Positions 8,698-18,147 of a stretch of 64,000 nucleotides of DNA are shown here, in pieces. Both the position numbers and the translations under genes were made by a program. Origin of the DNA: an uncultured Candidatus Cenarchaeum sp. Lineage in GTDB: Archaea > Thermoproteota > Nitrososphaeria > Nitrososphaerales > Nitrosopumilaceae. Position 1 is the first letter of the stretch; each line of letters opens with the position of its first letter. The notes beneath the pieces are model-generated. The model saw nothing but the letters and a program-made list of their open reading frames with translations, did not search any database and was not told the origin of the DNA. The DNA lies in contig OY282369.1 in NCBI GenBank assembly GCA_958295735.1, forward strand, positions 1,162,161 through 1,226,160. Direction: 5' to 3'.

Positions 8698-10200
8698 GTG
8701 CGTGGTCGGCACCCCCCCCCCCCCGCGCCGGCGCAGCTAGGGGGCGCGTGGCTCCGCCCAGATCAGCTTTGCCGCTTCCGCGGTCGCGCCCTCGCCGTGC
8801 GCCCCCAGGCCAGGCCGCGCGCCACGAAGCCTGGCATGCGCCCCATGGCCGCGGGGCCGCCCTTGATCTGCCCGCTTGTCTCGCGGGACGCCGCGTCGCA
8901 GCGCGGGGCGCGCCCCGAGTTGTTGGTCGGCTCCGCCCCCGGATGCCCCGGGAACGCGAGCAGGGCTCGTGATCCTCCCGATCCCGGCCGCCGGCTTTTC
9001 CAGCAGCTCGCCGCCCGATCCCGCGTGCCCGCCCAGCGCGCCCCGGCATCACCCACATGGCCCGGCGCAGCCGCGCCGACGCCGCCCCCTCGCCGCGCGG
9101 CCGCGGGGCCTCCGCGCACGCGCGCGACGGGCCCCCGCGCGGGAAGCGCGGGCCCGGATGCGCCCCGTCCGCGCCCGCCGCGCGCTCGGCGTCGCGCGGC
9201 CCGCGCGCCCGGCATGCCTGGCGCTTGCCGCCCGGATCGAGCGCCTCGCGCGGGCGGCGGCCGCCCGGGGCCGCGCATCCCCCGCACCCGTCCGCGTGCG
9301 CGTCGATCACCCCGCTGCCACTGTTCCCGCGGTACATGACGAACTGGTTGGGGCCCGACTGGACGGCTCGGATCCGGCCCCGGATCCCGCCCGGCGACAC
9401 GCCCGGCTCGCCTGCTTCCGCCGCCGGCGAGCCGATTTCCTTCACGCCCTTCGCCGTCGGTTCCAAGGCGTCCCCGACCCGCGCGAGCGCGTCGATCGCC
9501 GCGGATTTGGCCATGCCGCAGCCGAACAGCGAGTCCGCGGCCCTCGCGACGCCGTCGTACGGCACCCGCTGCAAGCGCAGCTCCGCCACGGCCGCAACCA
9601 AGTTCCTGCCGAACGAGCCCCGTCCCGGCAGGCCGCTCTCCGCCTCGAACGTCTTGCCGCACTTTCTGCACTGCGCCGTGCCGGTGTCGCGGAGCGCCCT
9701 GCAAGCCTTGACGTGTGGTATGTCCGTGATGTACTTGGTCTTGGCGCCGCCCGGCGCCGCGGGCGGCCCGCCCCCGTACTCGTGGCGCTCGGCGCGCGCC
9801 GGGTCGCGCTTCCGCGTCGTTCCCTTGTGGCCCTTCCTGCCCCCGGCTTCTTCCGTTCCGGCCCGTCGCCGCCCTTGCTGGCAGCTGCCTTCCATTACAG
9901 CGAGTCGGCCGGGGGCGGCGTGTTGGCATTCTCGTAGCGCGACATCTTTTCGGACAGCGCATCAAGCGGCTTCTTGAAGTCGTTCGCGCAGGCAAGCTCC
10001 TCGCGCTCGGATCTCAGCTCGCTCGTGGCGCGGCGGGGCGCCCCCGCCGGCTCCCGGTCCGTCGCGAGCCCGCCCGTGCCGCGGGGCCTGCCGGCACGCG
10101 CGGCGGCGGCCGAATTGCGGCTTTCCGCGGAGCTAAGAATAGGCCGGCCCCGTGCCGGGAGGTTGGCGCTGGCCGCAGACAAAACCCGATGCGACGCCCG
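8698..10200 (-). mobile_element. Decayed IS66-type element
   Basis: The left end (8698, GTGCGTGGTCGGCACC followed by a 13-C run) matches the terminal repeat of the intact IS66 element at 43310-45221. The minus-strand translation follows that transposase in broken frames: GPERKKPGGRKGHKG-like, AQCRKCGKTFEAESGLPG, FGRNLVAAVAEL, VPYDGVARAADSLFGC and MYRGNSGSGVIDAH. Multiple frameshifts and stops make it non-functional. It truncates the methyltransferase copy on its left and abuts the FkbM gene. The right boundary is approximate. Confidence 0.85.
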
Positions 10201-10248
10201 CCCCGGGGCCTTTTCCCGCCGCCGCGCGCCGGGCGCGCATCCGGCCGG

Positions 10249-11322
10249 CTAGAACGGGGCGGCGACATAGTTGGCGGCCTTCTCCAGGCGGGCCCGCGTC
10301 CCGTCGTGAAAGGCGGCCTCCTTGGGAAGGAGCAGCACGTCCGCCCAGCCGCGGGCCGTGCCCTCGAGGTGCGCGGCCAGCGCCTCCATGGCGTCGGGGG
10401 CCACCTCGTAGACCGCGGAGGCCGGCGGCGACACGGCATCCGCCGACGGGGCCGGCTCGAAGGCGAAGAAGGAAAAACCGTCCGCGTACGCGTCCAGCAG
10501 CGTCGCGGGATCGGCGCCGCCGCGCGCGAGGTGGGCCGGGTAATATTCCACGGCGGCCGCGGGGCGGGGGTCGCGGGCCATCAGCCGCTTGGCTCCGGCC
10601 AGCACCAGGGGCTCGCCGCCCTCGACGTCGATCTTCAGCAGCAGCTGGCGGCCGCGGCCCGAAAAGTACTCGTCCAGGGTGACGGCATCGGCCACGTACC
10701 AGTCGTCGGCGCCGGGATGCGAACGGGCGGCGATGCTGCCGCCATACAGGTGGGCTTGCCCGTACGAGAACAGCTGCGGGATCGACGCGCCGGCCACGGC
10801 CTTTCGCTCGAACGTGATCATGTCGTCCAGCCGGTTGAGCGCCACGCTCTTGGGGGCCAGCTCCCCCGCCTTGCCGCACTCGAAGGCGAACACCCTGCCG
10901 CCCGCGCCGCGCGCCTTGATGTGGGCCGCCATGTGCATGGACGCGATCCCATAGTTCGCGCCCACGTCTATGCAGTCGCACGGGCGGCCGGAGGCCCAGA
11001 CGTCCGACATGACGTGCCTGAAGGTCCCCCCGATCTGGGCGTCGGCCGGGTCGTCCGGCGGGCAGGCCGGCTTGCGGCCGGCTTCCAGATCCGCCGTGTG
11101 CCGCAGGACGCCGTAGCGCCTGCGCCCGTGCGGCTCCATCATGTAGCCGTTGTCGTTGGCGCACATGAACACCGACAGGCCGCCGACGTCGACCAGATCG
11201 ATCCGGGCGGGCTGGGGGGGAGGATCGGGCGGGCCCATGAGCCGGCGGCCCAGCTTGCGCGCGGCGCGCTGGAACGCGTTGCGCGGCGCCGACAATGGCT
11301 CGCGCCTCTTCGGAACGCACAT
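10249..11322 (-). CDS. FkbM-family methyltransferase, copy 1
   Basis: 357 residues from ATG 11322; an upstream frame to 11364 is ignored because the paralogue at 54029 starts at the equivalent place (FQRAARKLGR). SAM motif I is CIDVGANYGIASMHMA at about residue 115, and the family block LLKIDVEGGEPLVLAGA lies near 225. FkbM enzymes O-methylate sugars or other small groups, and here the context is glycan synthesis. A proline-rich linker (PPDPPPQPA) separates a basic N-terminus from the catalytic domain. The gene is richer in G+C than its paralogue. No TATA box is obvious. Confidence 0.85.
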   Translation of the reverse strand: MCVPKRREPLSAPRNAFQRAARKLGRRLMGPPDPPPQPARIDLVDVGGLSVFMCANDNGYMMEPHGRRRYGVLRHTADLEAGRKPACPPDDPADAQIGGTFRHVMSDVWASGRPCDCIDVGANYGIASMHMAAHIKARGAGGRVFAFECGKAGELAPKSVALNRLDDMITFERKAVAGASIPQLFSYGQAHLYGGSIAARSHPGADDWYVADAVTLDEYFSGRGRQLLLKIDVEGGEPLVLAGAKRLMARDPRPAAAVEYYPAHLARGGADPATLLDAYADGFSFFAFEPAPSADAVSPPASAVYEVAPDAMEALAAHLEGTARGWADVLLLPKEAAFHDGTRARLEKAANYVAAPF

Positions 11323-11389
11323 GAACGGAGGGGCGATTTGCGCGCTGGCTCGTCCTGAAAGCATCCCCCTCCTTCACGCGCGTGCGTCC

Positions 11390-12575
11390 GTCCAGGCGAG
11401 GACGGGGGCGGGCCGGGCGGGTGATCTGCGAGGCGGAAGCGGAGGCGCGGGGGCGGGCCTTTGCCCCGATCCGGAACGGCGGGCCGGGACGCGGCGGGCC
11501 GGAACCACAAGGCTGGCCGGGGGCCGCGCCGGGAGGATGGCCGCCGGGAGCGCGGGGGCGAGGCGGCGGGCGGGCTGATGGCGGGGGCCGTGGAGTTCCC
11601 GGCGCCCCCGGCCGGGAGGCCGCGGCGGAGATGCGGCGGTTGCGGGCCCAAGCGCATCACGCATCCTGCCCGCGCGGGCGGGCCGAACGGCGGCATCCCG
11701 GGGCGCGGGGGGCACCCGGCCGCACTCGGGCGGGCGCCGGAACGGGCGCGGGGCGGGCTGGCCCGGGGCGGGCGCGGGGAGATGCCGGCCCGCGTGTGCC
11801 GCGCAGCACCGCACGCGGGGTGCCGGCGGGCGGGGATGCGGCGGGGGCGTGGCCCAAAAGGAGCGGGCGGGCCACGCGCGAGGGCGCGTTCCGACTCCGG
11901 CACGGCGGCCGGCGGTCCGTCGCGCACACGGGCGGCGCCTCGCGCTTCGCGGCCGGCTTTGGCGCGCTTGATGCGGCCGCGGGCAGGCGTGCGCCGCGCG
12001 TCCCCGGGAGGGTCGCGGGCGATCACAGCAGGCCCGCATCCGTCCCGGCCGGCCGGCTGGGGGGCCCGGTTCTGCGCCAGCGGGCCGTGGTCCCGGAGGC
12101 GGGGCGGGGCGGAGTTCGGGGAGGCGGCCAGGCCGGGCACGCGGCACGCGCCGGCCCGCATCGGCCGCCCGCGGGCAGGTTGCAGGCAGGGGCGGCTCCG
12201 CGGGGAGCTGCGGCGCGGGCTGCGCGGGCCCGCCGGCGCGCCCCGCGGCCTGCGTGCACGGGGCGACCCGCACGAGCTGCGGCGCGGGCTGCGCGGGCCC
12301 GCCTGCGGGCCGCATCGCGGGACCGCTCGCGGCCCGCCTGCGGGCCGCGTTGGGGGCATGCTCCGCCCGTCTAGACCTGCGGATCCGGCGGCCTGGCCGA
12401 TCAAGCGGCACGACCGTGGCGGGGGGCGCACGCCCCCAAGTCGGGGGGGAGAGGCGCCCGCGCGGGCGCTCCCGCGGAATGCGCCGCCGAGCGGGGCCGG
12501 GGTTGTGGCGGACAGGCAGGCGGGGGAGCGGCATCGCCCGGCGGGGGGGGGCCGCGGCTTTTGGGACTACACACG
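11390..12575 (+). pseudogene. Extremely GC-rich relic of an IS481-like transposase
   Basis: The plus-strand translation keeps scattered blocks of the better preserved transposase at 22303-23408: CGPKRITHPARAGGPNGGIPG (there CEPKDIAYPARMGRPAGSIPG), ADPAAWPIKRHDRGG (there TDPVARLIKWCNYDR) and VVADRQAGEHR-like at the end. The terminal GGGACTACACAC lies at the same distance from the GT gene as the end of the 22-kb copy. Sampled 60-bp pieces are about 83% G+C here and about 67% in the 22-kb copy. Confidence 0.7.
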
Positions 12576-12671
12576 TGCGCCGCCGCTTGCCAAAGTTTTA
12601 ATGGGATCAAGAGGCGGGTTGCCGCGTGTTCCAAGACGTCCCCAAAACGCGGGCCTACAACGGAGTGTCAC

Positions 12672-12679
12672 TTTATAGA
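12672..12679 (+). promoter_or_regulatory. TATA-like box of glycosyltransferase copy 1
   Basis: TTTATAGA about 30 nt before the TTG start at 12706, conserved in copy 2. A second conserved block, CAAAG-TTTTAATGGGATCAA at about 12590-12613, marks the 5' limit of homology among all five GT copies. Confidence 0.5.
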
Positions 12680-12705
12680 ACCGAAACAGACAGCACGGCA
12701 GAGAC

Positions 12706-13770
12706 TTGAAGGTACTGGTCCACGGGTTCGAACACCCCTCGTTTACCAAGATGTCTAGGAAATTCAACGAGGAGGTGTCAAACCTGGGCATAGAGTTGAG
12801 GAATGTGGGCACGCAGGAAGTAGGCGCCGGATTTCCCAGCACCAGGCCGAGAGAATGGCTCAGTGCTAGGAGATTCAGGGAGATCGTCAATGAGTTCAAG
12901 CCCGATTTTGTGATGACTGATCAACAAGGATACTTCGGGCTGGCGGCCATAAAGGAAAGGATACCGTTGCTGATGTACCTGAGAGGAGATTACTGGAGCG
13001 AGGTACGGTGGTTGTTCGCACACACTTCTTCCAAGAAATTATTCAGAAGGTTCGCGATGTCGTGGCGGATGAAGAATGCCAACGAGTGCTTCCGGCGATC
13101 GAGCCTCATAATGCCCATCTCAAAGTACCTGGACGGCATCGTGAGGGCCCGGTTTCCGCAAAAACCCACCGCAGTCATGCATCAGGGGGTTGATCCAGAA
13201 GCCTGGCAGGCAAGTGAGGAAGACGGGGATGTGGATATAAAGCACCCGTGCATTGGACTAGTGCAGAACGCAAGCATATACGAAAAGACCGCCGAGATGC
13301 CGGTACTCTCCCGCGTCATGGCGGCGTTGCCGCACGTCACCTTCTACTGGGGCGGCGACGGGCCGTACCGCGACATTGTACTGCCCGAGCTGTCCAAGCA
13401 CGACAACTTTGAGTGGTTGGGGAACCTAGACCCTTCCGGCGTCAGGAGGTTCCTCTCGTCCGTGGACGTCTACGGCTTGGCCAGCGGACTTGACATGTTG
13501 CCTACCACAGTACTGGAGGCGCAGATGGCGCGCCGGCCGGTGATTGCCACGCGCGTGGGAGGCGTGCCGGAGATGGTAGCGGAGGGGAGGACTGGGCTGT
13601 TGGTAGACAAGGGCGACCACGCGCGGTGGGTGGAGCACATAGAGGCGCTGCTGGGAGACGAGAAAAGGAGGCGGCGGATGGGGGCGGAAGGGCGGCGGTT
13701 CGTGGAGGAGAATTTTACGGCCAGGACGATGGCGCGGCAGTTCAGCGGCGCGATCGGCAAGGCAGCGTAG
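12706..13770 (+). CDS. GT4-type glycosyltransferase, short family copy 1
   Basis: 354 residues, GT-B fold, starting at TTG 12706 (the same TTG is used by all copies; no ribosome-binding site). The N-terminal Rossmann half starts KVLVHGFEHPSF; the C-terminal nucleotide-sugar half carries GLVQNASIYEKTAEMPVLSRV, FYWGGDGPYRD and a D-x7-E variant of the GT4 E-x7-E motif (GLDMLPTTVLEAQMARRPVI) followed by ATRVGGVPEM. It should transfer a sugar from a nucleotide donor to a growing glycan on the cytoplasmic face. Closest relatives are the paralogues at 18148, 23713, 26152 and 45353. Donor and acceptor are unknown. Confidence 0.9.
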   Translation: MKVLVHGFEHPSFTKMSRKFNEEVSNLGIELRNVGTQEVGAGFPSTRPREWLSARRFREIVNEFKPDFVMTDQQGYFGLAAIKERIPLLMYLRGDYWSEVRWLFAHTSSKKLFRRFAMSWRMKNANECFRRSSLIMPISKYLDGIVRARFPQKPTAVMHQGVDPEAWQASEEDGDVDIKHPCIGLVQNASIYEKTAEMPVLSRVMAALPHVTFYWGGDGPYRDIVLPELSKHDNFEWLGNLDPSGVRRFLSSVDVYGLASGLDMLPTTVLEAQMARRPVIATRVGGVPEMVAEGRTGLLVDKGDHARWVEHIEALLGDEKRRRRMGAEGRRFVEENFTARTMARQFSGAIGKAA

Positions 13771-14150
13771 CCGGCGGGGCCGGGGCGGCGGGCCGCACCG
13801 GGCGCTAGCGACGCGGCAATCCTGCCGCCCGGATCTTCCAGGCCGCGGCCGCAGTTCCGGCGAGGGAAAAACGGGCCGGGGACGGCCCGCCCCGCGGCCG
13901 CGCCCGAAGGCTGCCCGGCTCGAGGCAGGAAGCCGTCTCCGTTTAGCCAGCTGGTCGGGGCGGGTTTGCGCCCCGGGTCGAGGCCCCGCGCGCGACGCTG
14001 CAGTATGCAGAACCCGACCAAGCGGCAGAATGCCATGCCCTCGGACAGGGGCAGGCGGCCGGGCGGAGATCAAGGGCGAGCATTCTGGAGGCGGCCGGCG
14101 GCCAGGAACAGGCTTGCGCGCCAGAAATCGGAAATGTGCCGTTTTGGTAC
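13771..14150. repeat. Non-coding tail duplicated after GT copies 1 and 2
   Basis: The sequence after the GT stop resembles 19285-19625, after copy 2, with shared blocks such as CAGGCTTGCGCGCCAG near the end. The duplicated unit therefore covered the GT gene plus about 350 bp downstream. No coding content is evident. Confidence 0.6.
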
Positions 14151-14244
14151 GAGCTCACGCTTTTGAAGCGGATTCGCAGGCAATCCGAACACATTCGTGA
14201 AATCCCGGGCCGCGCGGCCGCGATCGACAGAATCCGGCTTTCCA

Positions 14245-15483
14245 TGCACAATCCCGAAATCGTTTCGCATGCAGATCCACGCTTGGAACGGGGGGTTCGC
14301 GGGGGAGGGGCCGGCGGGGTGATTCCGAAATCGTTTCGCATCCTGGCCGGCGGGCTGGCCCGCCGCACGGCCAGAGTGGAAATGAAGGTGCGGGGGGTCC
14401 CGCGCGCTCCCCATGGCGAAAACGTTACGTACGAACTCGGCGGAAGAGATATCTGGTAATGGCGAAACTGGATCCCGTCAAGGTGAAGTGGATAGCGGGC
14501 GAGATGGGGGGGGTCCGGAGCGCCGGGATCGCGGCCCGGATGGGGGTTCACCGCCTGGCTTAGTTGCACGAGCTTCAGCAGGCGGGTCCGGAGCGCCGGG
14601 ATCGCGGCCCGGATGGAGGTCTCGCCGCGCCGCGCGCGGCAGATCTACGCCCAGTACCGCAGGACGGGGGAGGTGCCGGCGCTGGGCATGCCCGGCAGGC
14701 CGAGGAAGGAGATCCAGGACCGCGCCAGGATCTCGGCGAAGGCGTTCCGCCGGTGCAGGACGGGCGCGTCCAGGCCGGGGCGGATCGTGGCGGTCACGGC
14801 GAGGATCCGCATACCCCACAACACCATCCACCGCGTGCTGAAGGAGGAGGGGATGGCGGCAGGGCACCCGAAGAAGAGCAGGAAGCGCGAGCGGATCAGG
14901 TACGGGAGGACGCACTCCAACTCCCTGTGGCACACCGACTACAAGCTGCTCCCCGACGGGAGGTGGTTCATAGCGTACCAGGACGGCGCCTCGCGGTTCA
15001 TCGCGGGCTACGGCGTGTTCGGGGAGGCCACGGGGAGCACGCCCCGGGGGTGCTCGAGAAGGCCATGGCCGAGCACGGCAGGCCCGCCTCTATAATGACC
15101 GACCGCGGGTCCCTGTCCTGCGCCAGCGAGTCCGAGGCCAGGAAGCGCGGCAGGACGGAGTTCGAGAGGAGGCTGGACGAGCTGGGCGTGGGGCGGATAC
15201 TGGCGGGGGTGGGGCATCCCCGGACCAGCGGCAAGCTGGAGAGGTTCCACGGGGAGATCCAGAGGAAGATCGAGCGGTTCAGCGGGATAGACGAGTTCGA
15301 CCAGCGGCACGGCCGCGGCACGGCCGCGACAGGCCCCACGACTCCCCGGACCAGAGCACGCCGGGGACGCCCGCCGGGGCGTTCGCGCGGAAGATGCCCG
15401 AAAAGGGGCAAACAGTCAAAGACGAGCACGCTGGGGAGGTGCATCTTGCTGGCTAGGTTGCGAAACGATTTCGGGATCGCGCA
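14245..15483 (+). mobile_element. IS481-type element, defective copy 1
   Basis: Ends match the IS481 terminal repeat (TGCACAATCCCGAAATCG at 14245 and the complement ending at 15483). The left end carries a second internal copy of the repeat at about 14321. The transposase, 14459-15456 on the plus strand, begins MAKLDPVKVKW and retains EVSPRRARQIYAQYRRTGE, SNSLWHTDYKLLPDGRW and GKLERFHGEIQRK. It is broken by a duplicated segment near 14510-14610 and a frameshift near 15045. No target duplication is visible. Confidence 0.85.
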
Positions 15484-15486
15484 GTG

Positions 15487-15680
15487 TAGTCCAGTTAACT
15501 CAAGTGTAGACCGCCCGGCACGCCGTTTCCAGCCCGAAAATTCCAAGAAACGCGCGGTTTGGCGGGCCGGGGAGGCGCCGGGCGTGATCGCGGAGGTTCC
15601 GGCGGGGCGTTTCGGGGCGCGGCGGCGGAATGTCCCGGCAGGCCTGAGCCGGGACGCGGCCGCGCGATCCTGCGTTCAAA
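15487..15680. repeat. Dispersed repeat shared with about 43135-43320
   Basis: The sequence around CGCCGTTTCCAGCCCG at about 15515-15590 recurs inverted at about 43220-43310. Both lie at insertion-sequence junctions, so this is probably a relic of another element. Confidence 0.55.
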
Positions 15681-15989
15681 ATCTACATCCGGGAAGTTCT
15701 GGGTCGGGGGACGCGGCGCGCGGCATCGGGGCGGGCGCGCGGCAGAACATCCCGATCTTACCACGATCGCGCGGCGCGCGGCAGGAGGGGGAGGAGATAA
15801 GTGCGTGCTTTTGATCGGTGAGTCAATACAGATTACCCCCAATCAAACACTGTGGCGCAACATAGGGTTTTGCGGGTGCGTCTGGAATGCCTGCAGATCT
15901 GCCTCAAAAGCGCGAGATTTTGCGGCCTGCTTGGATCTCATAGCCGCGGCTGCGGGGCAAACCGCCTCAAAATCGCGAGCTGTTGCCCT
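15681..15989. other. Spacer, no gene recognised
   Basis: Contains a poorly conserved direct repeat of the type GCCTCAAAA-CGCGAG at about 15900 and 15965. No protein or RNA gene recognised. Confidence 0.4.
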
Positions 15990-17036
15990 TTAACTAGACA
16001 TGCACTGCTCGCCCCACTCCGCGCGATCTTCGTACCTGCCCCTCCGTTGTAGTTCCTCTGCCACGCGTCTTAAAAGCGCAATCCGCCAGCACTCGTCCAA
16101 CAGCACAAAGATGTGACCCAAGAGGGACGGTATGTTGGCATGATAGAGGTTGCGGCCGCCCCTCCACGTCTTTTGCTTCAGTGCATTTACTGTTGTGACG
16201 TCTCCATCTACCACCGCTGGAACCGCGAACAGTATGTTTGAAACCACGCCCCCGTTTGCCTTTGCCACGGTGTCTTGGAAATCCCGCATGGTCACCGTCC
16301 TGTCCTTCACTTTGATGGCCAGCATTATGTCGTCTCTCTTATAGCAAGTTATGTCCGCTACGGCTCCCGTTGCCTTGTCCGCCTCGTTGATCCCCTGAGA
16401 TTCTATTCTGTCAAACAGCCCGGTAGCGCGTCCGACCACATCCATGATAGACACGCAGACTGCCATAGGTCTGAGTCCGCCGCTTGGCGTTTCTGTAAAA
16501 CACGTGATCATCTCGCACAGCCGTTCAAGGCTTACGCGCTCTGGAAAATTGATCGACACTTCTTGGCTACGCCCCATGCGGGCAACGCTGTCGAGGCATC
16601 TAGAGAGGGCGCGCTTCAAATCGTCGCATTCTGCGTGCTCTAGTGGTGCCAAAAACTTGACCAGTTTGTCCCAATCCTTGCGCCGTTTTAGCGATGTGGG
16701 CGTGTCAAGGCGATTCCGCCTCAGCGGCTGTCCGACGTATGGATCACCGCTAGTCCCCACTATGTTGTGGTTTTTCGTAACCCACGGAACGACAACATCC
16801 TTTGCGAACGATCTTGCATCCCACCCATGCGTCTCGCCTGCTACCTGAATTGCAAGTATGTCGCGTGACGGATCGGCGATTTTTCCAAGTAGTTGCGTAA
16901 TCAGCGCGTATCGGATAGACACTACTGGCGAGTTTATGAGTGAATCAATCTCTGGATCCGGTGCACCGTCGTGGCGCGCGACATTCCACACATCAGCCAG
17001 CCACGCACTTGCTTTGCGCTTGTCCAACACGGCCAC
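15990..17036 (-). CDS. Probable SacI-family-like type II restriction endonuclease
   Basis: 348 residues from GTG 17036, which follows the methyltransferase stop without a gap. The motif HNIVGTSGDPYVGQPLRRN near residue 90 is, from memory, a hallmark of the SacI restriction endonuclease family, and the length fits. The C-terminal third has DITCYKRDDIMLAIKVKDR, at the place where a PD-(D/E)xK nuclease would read E-V-K. A lysine precedes VK here where an acidic residue is expected, so activity is uncertain. The gene is markedly less GC-rich than the flanking relics, suggesting separate origin. SacI itself recognises GAGCTC; specificity here is unknown. Confidence 0.55.
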   Translation of the reverse strand: MAVLDKRKASAWLADVWNVARHDGAPDPEIDSLINSPVVSIRYALITQLLGKIADPSRDILAIQVAGETHGWDARSFAKDVVVPWVTKNHNIVGTSGDPYVGQPLRRNRLDTPTSLKRRKDWDKLVKFLAPLEHAECDDLKRALSRCLDSVARMGRSQEVSINFPERVSLERLCEMITCFTETPSGGLRPMAVCVSIMDVVGRATGLFDRIESQGINEADKATGAVADITCYKRDDIMLAIKVKDRTVTMRDFQDTVAKANGGVVSNILFAVPAVVDGDVTTVNALKQKTWRGGRNLYHANIPSLLGHIFVLLDECWRIALLRRVAEELQRRGRYEDRAEWGEQCMSS

Positions 17037-17989
17037 CTAGAAGTTCAGCCACAGGGACTCGCGTCTTGGCTTCCTGACAGAATGGCATGTCTTAGCCTTT
17101 GCATCCACACGCCGCCACTTAGAATACAGTCTGTCATACAGGAGGGTGCGGTATCCCGACATGACGGCACGGCCTTTCATGTTGTTTACCACCTCTGCCA
17201 GTTCTGTGTGCTGTTCGTCTGTCATCTCAAAACCGTATGCGCACGTGTCGCCCCTAGACGCGTGGACGTATGGAGGATCGAGATAAAACAGTGTGTCTGA
17301 AGAATCGTAGCGTTCCACTACCTTGATGGCGTCGGAGTTCTCGATCTGCACGCGCATGAGCCTTTGCGTGACTGCCGAGAGGCATTCTACTGATCCTAGC
17401 CATCTTGACACTGAACCGGACATACCGGCCCTTGTCGTGAGGAGGCAGTGAGCCCAGCGGCCCCCACTACTGCGCTGCGCAAGTCCCGTGCGAGTTTGGC
17501 GCGCACGTACGTAAAAGCGCCGTGCACGCTCAAGTTTGGACAGGTTCTATTCAGGCGTGCAGGCACGCACCAGCTCTTCTTTGGAAAATGGTGTCAGGCC
17601 TATCGCCTTGATCAGCCTTGAGCTGTTGTTGCGCAAGACTGTGAAAAAGTTCACCAGTTCTGAATCTAGGTCGTTGTAGGTTTCTACCCTGTACGGGGGC
17701 AGGTTAAGCAATACGGCGCCAGACCCGCCGAACACGTCACAGAAATGAACCGCGTCTCGGGGCAGGAGCGGAATGATGAAATCAAGGTGGACATACTTGC
17801 CGCCATACCAGCCAAACGCAATCAGTTTGCGCTCTGGGGGGGGGGGGCGGCATTCTGTTTAATCAGACGCTCATGCACCATGGATAGGGGCGCATCTGCC
17901 CACGTAAAAAGATTTTCAGGGTTCTGGGGTATGAGGTCATGTACCCGTCGGTCACAGGCGTGAAAACGCCTTCGCTGATCTGGATTCAT
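17037..17989 (-). pseudogene. D12-class N6-adenine DNA methyltransferase, broken by poly-C frameshift and amber codon
   Basis: Reading through two defects gives about 317 codons from ATG 17989. The order of motifs is that of Dam/D12 enzymes: IAFGWYGGKYVHLDFI, then VFGGSGAVLLN (SAM binding), LERARRFYVRAR, and the catalytic DPPY in LFYLDPPYVHASR. A run of 12 C (17838-17849 on the plus strand as G) puts the start out of frame; 10 or 13 C would restore it. An in-frame TAG at 17547-17549 follows RACTPE, with clearly homologous sequence after it. Expected role: protection against the neighbouring nuclease. The defects may be real, phase-variable, or partly assembly errors. Confidence 0.85.
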
Positions 17990-17998
17990 GCCTGAGGA

Positions 17999-18021
17999 GC
18001 GGGGGTTGCTGACCTAGTACG
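17999..18021. repeat. Solo IS66-type terminal repeat
   Basis: TGCTGACCTAGTAC matches the right end of the intact IS66 element (GTGCTGACCTCGTAC, ending 45221). It lies just upstream of GT copy 2 as the intact element lies upstream of copy 5. Confidence 0.5.
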
Positions 18022-18147
18022 TCGCCACTTACCAAAGGTTTAATGGGATCAAAAGGCTGATTGCCGCGTGCTCCATGACGCTTCGAAAACGCGGGCCTGC
18101 GGTGGGGTGTCGTTTTATAGAACCGGAACAGACGGCGCGGCAGAGAC

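Noticed and set aside
8711-8724. Poly-C run as a phase-variation tract of the methyltransferase pseudogene
   Set aside because: It belongs to the terminal repeat of the IS66 element, and similar C-runs occur in every copy of that end.
17547-17549. TAG as a pyrrolysine codon in the methyltransferase
   Set aside because: No Pyl context is visible, several intact genes here end in TAG, and the enzyme family has no use for pyrrolysine.
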